Assembly: GCA_004551865.1 (NCBI GenBank)
Contig: SFPR01000002.1
Location: 11,533 to 75,532, forward strand
Origin: Bacteroidales bacterium
Lineage (GTDB): Bacteria > Bacteroidota > Bacteroidia > Bacteroidales > P3
DNA: 64,000 nucleotides
Reading direction: 5' to 3'
The notes beneath the pieces are model-generated. The model did no database searches, had not been told where the DNA came from, and saw only the letters and a program-made list of their open reading frames with translations. Below are positions 60,750 through 64,000 of this stretch, one piece after another (within the stretch, counting starts at the first letter, position 1; each line of letters begins with the position of its first letter). A program made the translations under genes and the position numbers.

Positions 60750-62317
60750 CACTTTATTCTGAGAGTCTGTCCCACCCTTATTTTTGAAGCAGCTTTGAGA
60801 GTCATGTTGTTCAACTTGCATATCTGCTCTACCGAAACACCATAACGTTTGGCAATCTTGACAACCGTTTCACCTTGTTTGACCTTATGATTGACAACCG
60901 CCTGCTTTGGCTTCTTTCCGTCGGAGCTTTTCTGTATTTGCTGTGCCGAAGTACGAGTATCTATTGCCTGATTGTCAGAAGAAACGATTGATTTTTCCTG
61001 ATTATTTGCCATATAAGTGCTGTCTTGAGGCGGTTGAACCTCTTTTTTGAAAGCCTGCTTTTGTTTGATTGCAAGCATATCACCCACCCTCAGCTTTTGA
61101 CTTTTGCGAGCCTTGGGATTCCACGATTTGAGTTGAGAAACGCTTACGCCGTAACGCTTGGCAACACTATACCAAGAGTCTTTCTTTCTCACCTTGTGGT
61201 AAATCACCCTTTCCTTATACTCAATATCTCCTTCGGCAAGCTCCGTCTGTTTTTTGTCAGAACCAAAAAACTTATCCCTTTCGTAGTTGGCAATGCTGTC
61301 TTCAAGAGCAATAAAATCATTGATATACCTCAAAGGCAACTTCAAACTATATTTGCCCTGCTCCCCGGGAACAAAATTTGTCTTATACTGAGGATTGAGT
61401 TCTCGAAGTTGTTCTGTCGAAATATTCATCACCCCTTCGATTTGACCAAAATACAAATCCCTCTTCAACATTATTGTATCCGAAATGAGAGTAAGCGGCT
61501 TTGTGAGCTTTGCAGGATAAATGCCGTGTTCGGCATGAAAATTCATCACATACGCAGCTGCAATATAGGCAGGTACGTAGCCCCTTGTCTCTTTCGGAAG
61601 GAAATCATACATACCCCAAAAGTCATTTCTGCCCGAGCGTTTCATTGCTTTGTTCACATTTCCCGGACCACAGTTGTATGCAGCAATCGCAAGCGTCCAA
61701 TCGTTGTAGATTTTATGGAGGTCTTTCAAATACTTGGCAGCAGCTTCCGTCGCTTTAATCGGGTCCATTCTGTCATCGATAATCGAATTAACCCTCAAAT
61801 CGTACATTTTTCCCGTTGCATACATAAACTGCCAAAGACCCGTAGCACCTACTCTTGAAACAGCCTTGGGATTGAGAGCAGATTCTATCACAACAAGGTA
61901 CTTCAACTCACAAGGAACACCATGTCTGTCCAAAATCTCGTCAAATATAGGGAAATAATACTTGCTCAAACCCAACATAACCCCCACTCTGTCGCCAATT
62001 CTGTCGATATAGTAAATAATGTTGGCTCTCACTTTGTCATTATAGGTCAAAGGAACAACCGAAGGAATGGAACGCAAACGACGAGCAAAGACACTGTCCG
62101 ACACATCGCAAGCCCTATGAGCAGGAACGAAAGTATCCGTTTTGTAGTTCAAACTTTTGCCGAGTAATTTGGCATTCATCTTCATATAATGCCCCTGCAA
62201 AAGGCTGTCGTAATTCCTTTCAAACTCTCTGAAAATCACATTGTCATCGCTATTTTGCGACATGACTGCAAAAGAAAACAAAACACACGCCGCAATGCTT
62301 GCGAACCTAAATTTCAT
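60749..62317 (-). CDS. MltD-type lytic transglycosylase with two LysM repeats
   Basis: 522 residues. Signal peptide (SIAACVLFSFAVMSQN). The SLT domain has the catalytic Glu in VIESALNPKAVSRVGATGLWQFM and AAYNCGPGNVNKAM. Two C-terminal LysM domains follow (HKVRKKDSWYSVAKRYGVSV near 390-430 and HKVKQGETVVKIAKRYGVSV near 475-520), which bind peptidoglycan. It cleaves murein with 1,6-anhydro ends, in the periplasm. Followed directly by the SGNH hydrolase. Confidence 0.93.
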   Translation of the reverse strand: MKFRFASIAACVLFSFAVMSQNSDDNVIFREFERNYDSLLQGHYMKMNAKLLGKSLNYKTDTFVPAHRACDVSDSVFARRLRSIPSVVPLTYNDKVRANIIYYIDRIGDRVGVMLGLSKYYFPIFDEILDRHGVPCELKYLVVIESALNPKAVSRVGATGLWQFMYATGKMYDLRVNSIIDDRMDPIKATEAAAKYLKDLHKIYNDWTLAIAAYNCGPGNVNKAMKRSGRNDFWGMYDFLPKETRGYVPAYIAAAYVMNFHAEHGIYPAKLTKPLTLISDTIMLKRDLYFGQIEGVMNISTEQLRELNPQYKTNFVPGEQGKYSLKLPLRYINDFIALEDSIANYERDKFFGSDKKQTELAEGDIEYKERVIYHKVRKKDSWYSVAKRYGVSVSQLKSWNPKARKSQKLRVGDMLAIKQKQAFKKEVQPPQDSTYMANNQEKSIVSSDNQAIDTRTSAQQIQKSSDGKKPKQAVVNHKVKQGETVVKIAKRYGVSVEQICKLNNMTLKAASKIRVGQTLRIK

Positions 62318-62460
62318 CTCTAAATTCCCCTATATTTTCTACGTCTAACAAGGGTGTAAAGGTACAAACTTTTGACGAAATAGTGTTTTTGCAAACGATA
62401 AAATGAACATTCAAGCAAAATAACTCGCCGATTTGTCAGCATTTAGGTCGTATCGAGTTC

Positions 62461-62627
62461 CGCTTTTGCCCTTGCAGGGCGAAATGTCTTGGGTGTTGCT
62501 TACCCTCACGTGCCGCTTCGCTCTACGAGAGGGCTGAAAGTCCAAAAGCGATCAGATAGGAGCAAAGCGTAAGCGTCGCCTCGAGTGAATGATACCTTAT
62601 AATAGTTGCCATAAAAGGGCAAAAGCG
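62461..62627 (+). mobile_element. Family C MITE-like element, complete copy
   Basis: 167-bp element with terminal inverted repeats CGCTTTTGCCCTT (62461-62473) and AAGGGCAAAAGCG (62615-62627), 13 bp perfect. It has the CCCTCACGTGCCGCTTCG segment, GGGCTGAAAGTCC and GTAAGCGTCGCC in the same order as the copy at 7659. Shorter than that copy by about 70 bp. Confidence 0.75.
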
Positions 62628-62654
62628 TTAAATAATTGCTGTTTTCAGAAAAAC

Positions 62655-62690
62655 AAAACGGCGTTTTGATTTGATGAAAACGCCGCTTTT
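62655..62690 (-). terminator. Terminator of T9SS gene 2, family B pair
   Basis: CGGCGTTTT (62659-62667) with AAAACGCCG (62677-62685). Inverted near-copy of the terminator at 50851-50893, including its flanks (ATATTCTCTTATTCAATTCC). Confidence 0.8.
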
Positions 62691-62735
62691 AATATTCTCT
62701 TATTCAATTCCTTTTGTCGAATGTTCGACTTGACT

Positions 62736-63812
62736 TTATTGAACGACAAATTTTTTGTTCAGCTTGCCTTTCGGAGTGGTGATTGTTATGAAATACGTTC
62801 CTTGAGGGTAGTTTGCAAGAGGTAGTTGCAGCGTTTTGGAGTTTACTTTTCTCTCTTCGACCAAGCGATTTAGCACGTCAAAAACTGCAATGCTCTCAAT
62901 ATCATAATCACAAGCGACATTCAATACTTCATTTGCAGGATTTGGATAAAGCCTTACCGCCTTTTCCAAAAGTTCAACCGACAAAACGCTATTAGAAGTT
63001 GTGTCTTCCAAAACCCTTATCGGGCAAATGCCAATCGGGGAAAGAACTATGGTATCGCCATTTCTCGGATATGAACATACATAAGCATATAAATCCTCTA
63101 TCTCATCGGGAAATGCATTAGGAAGTATATCGTTATAATCTCTCCATTCCCTGTCTCCCTCTGCCATAAAGTAAGGTCTGTACTTTGGAGCATAGCCTGA
63201 GGGTACGCAAGTTTGACTTTGTATAACATTTCGACTATATTCTCTGACATTAACTGTTTTTATATCTGTACGCACCCCATTTCTACAAGAATGATACTCG
63301 AAGAAAACATAATACGGAGCATTTAGCAGTATAGTGTCATCAAACATAACTTCTATGTAAAGGTGAGCAGCAGAATCAGGATAATTATAAACAATGTAGT
63401 TTCCATCTTCTCTGCCTCCGGAAATAAAAGTCTTTGAATAGATTGTAGAATATAGTGCAGAATCCATTATACCAACTGTAAGAGTATCGGCTCTCTGACC
63501 GAAAGCTACCGGTATTGAATTAGATGCAAACGAAACTCCGCATAATTTAACGCTGTCTGTAACATCATATCTCTGTGCAATTCTCCATAATTTATAATCG
63601 TTTACTTCCATAGGAGAGAGTTCTATAGCTGTAACGACAACATTATCAAATGTCATTTCGTGGTCATATTCGGGGTTTATCAGCTGAGGATAAATATATT
63701 GGCTTGAATGCTCTGATGTTATCCATGCTGTATCTATCTGAGACTTTGCTGAATTTGTTGCAATCAAAAGACAAACTGCAATCAAAACGTTTCTAAAAAT
63801 CATATTTTTCAT
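62736..63812 (-). CDS. T9SS-sorted surface protein, paralog 2
   Basis: 358 residues with a signal peptide (VLIAVCLLIATNSAKSQ; a second ATG at 63803 also possible). Mature start QIDTAWITSEHSSQYIYPQ is like paralog 1, the middle differs strongly, and the last ~84 residues (SVLSVELLEKAVRLYPNPANE ... KLNKKFVVQ) are almost identical to it, a type A T9SS sorting domain. It lies in opposite orientation to paralog 1 and has the same leader and 3' flank. The linker lacks the DTVSQ repeats (DTTSNSVLS instead). Function unknown. Confidence 0.8.
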   Translation of the reverse strand: MKNMIFRNVLIAVCLLIATNSAKSQIDTAWITSEHSSQYIYPQLINPEYDHEMTFDNVVVTAIELSPMEVNDYKLWRIAQRYDVTDSVKLCGVSFASNSIPVAFGQRADTLTVGIMDSALYSTIYSKTFISGGREDGNYIVYNYPDSAAHLYIEVMFDDTILLNAPYYVFFEYHSCRNGVRTDIKTVNVREYSRNVIQSQTCVPSGYAPKYRPYFMAEGDREWRDYNDILPNAFPDEIEDLYAYVCSYPRNGDTIVLSPIGICPIRVLEDTTSNSVLSVELLEKAVRLYPNPANEVLNVACDYDIESIAVFDVLNRLVEERKVNSKTLQLPLANYPQGTYFITITTPKGKLNKKFVVQ

Positions 63813-63837
63813 GTCTTATTCTGTTTTTGTTCAAAAA

Positions 63838-64000
63838 TCACTTATTGTTTCCTTGTTTGAGCTTATTTTACCGATGTTCGCAACAAGGGAACCAAGGCGA
63901 ACATCATCGCCTTTCAAAGTTATTCTTACAGAGGAAAAAGATATAATTTGTTTTCATTGCCGAAAAAATAAAATTCTCGCAGCAAAGTTACAAATGTTTT
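63838..64000 (-). promoter_or_regulatory. 5' leader and -7 box of T9SS gene 2, cut by window edge
   Basis: Reverse complement of the 49480-49627 leader, with TAACTTTG (63983-63990), the same 17-codon frame, the overlapping ATGATG and the GATGTTCG/CGAACATC stem. The window ends inside the matching block, so how far the shared upstream sequence extends cannot be seen. Confidence 0.6.

Larger units (their letters stand above)
62318..62735. other. Gene-free region with family C and B repeats
   Basis: About 420 bp. A TACCTTTA box at 62357-62364 (minus) may serve mltD. Then a single B core (62426), the family C element (62461-62627) and the B hairpin (62659-62685). No gene is supported. Confidence 0.65.

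Overview
The window looks like a chromosomal segment from an anaerobic member of the Bacteroidetes, most probably order Bacteroidales. The evidence is TAnnTTTG-type -7 promoter boxes (several with a TTTG box 19-20 bp upstream), proteins with type IX secretion (T9SS) C-terminal sorting domains, GldN-like proteins, an Rnf electron-transport operon, an hpt-adk-obgE cluster and topoisomerase IV genes of Bacteroidetes type. Coding density is ordinary. Most genes are housekeeping genes on the minus strand. No rRNA operon, prophage, IS transposase or CRISPR array was seen.

Layout. 1-1155: start of the division/cell-wall cluster (mraZ, rsmH). 1.3-3.8 kb: apbE and a RecD-like helicase. 4-6 kb: a small membrane-anchored secreted protein and a T9SS surface protein. 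6-8 kb: a HigBA toxin-antitoxin pair among intergenic repeats. 8-13.4 kb (minus): TPM-domain protein, LemA, ParC and a secreted protein. 13.5-16.3 kb: trxB and a porin. 16.5-23 kb (minus): TrmH-type methylase, two GldN-like proteins, aroA, a sigma-54 activator, an outer-membrane protein and ssb. 23-26 kb: parE and a truncated protease propeptide. 26.4-31.8 kb: a DMT transporter, then gltX-DUF2520-sirtuin-miaB. 32.5-36 kb: a serpin-like lipoprotein and an EF-G-like GTPase. 36-38.4 kb: tatD, rpsT, tRNA-Glu, a hypothetical gene and a ferredoxin. 38.5-43.7 kb: MORN lipoprotein, OmpA/TPR lipoprotein, DUF58, thioredoxin. 44-49 kb: rnfBC-x-DGE with no rnfA. 49.5-51 and 62.7-64 kb: two oppositely oriented, partly identical T9SS genes. 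Between them lie a frameshifted D-lactate-dehydrogenase-type gene, a glycosyltransferase, YifB, PAP2, Obg-Adk-Hpt, an SGNH hydrolase and MltD.

The most unusual content is in the intergenic DNA. Three repeat families recur. Family A is arrays of 15-bp palindromes (GRTAAT-NNN-ATTAYC) placed exactly 22 bp apart, or about 30-32 bp apart, start to start. Family B is arrays of a near-palindromic AAAACG-S-CGTTTT core on a 21-22 bp grid. It supplies many of the rho-independent terminators and has also entered aroA in frame as a 7-residue KRR repeat. Family C is a MITE-like element with ACGCTTTTGCCC-type terminal inverted repeats. The 7-bp linkers of family A often carry the family B core, so A and B appear related. 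The strict two- or three-helical-turn spacing suggests arrays shaped for protein binding along one DNA face, or spread by a fixed-length copying process. I know of no described system that matches them.
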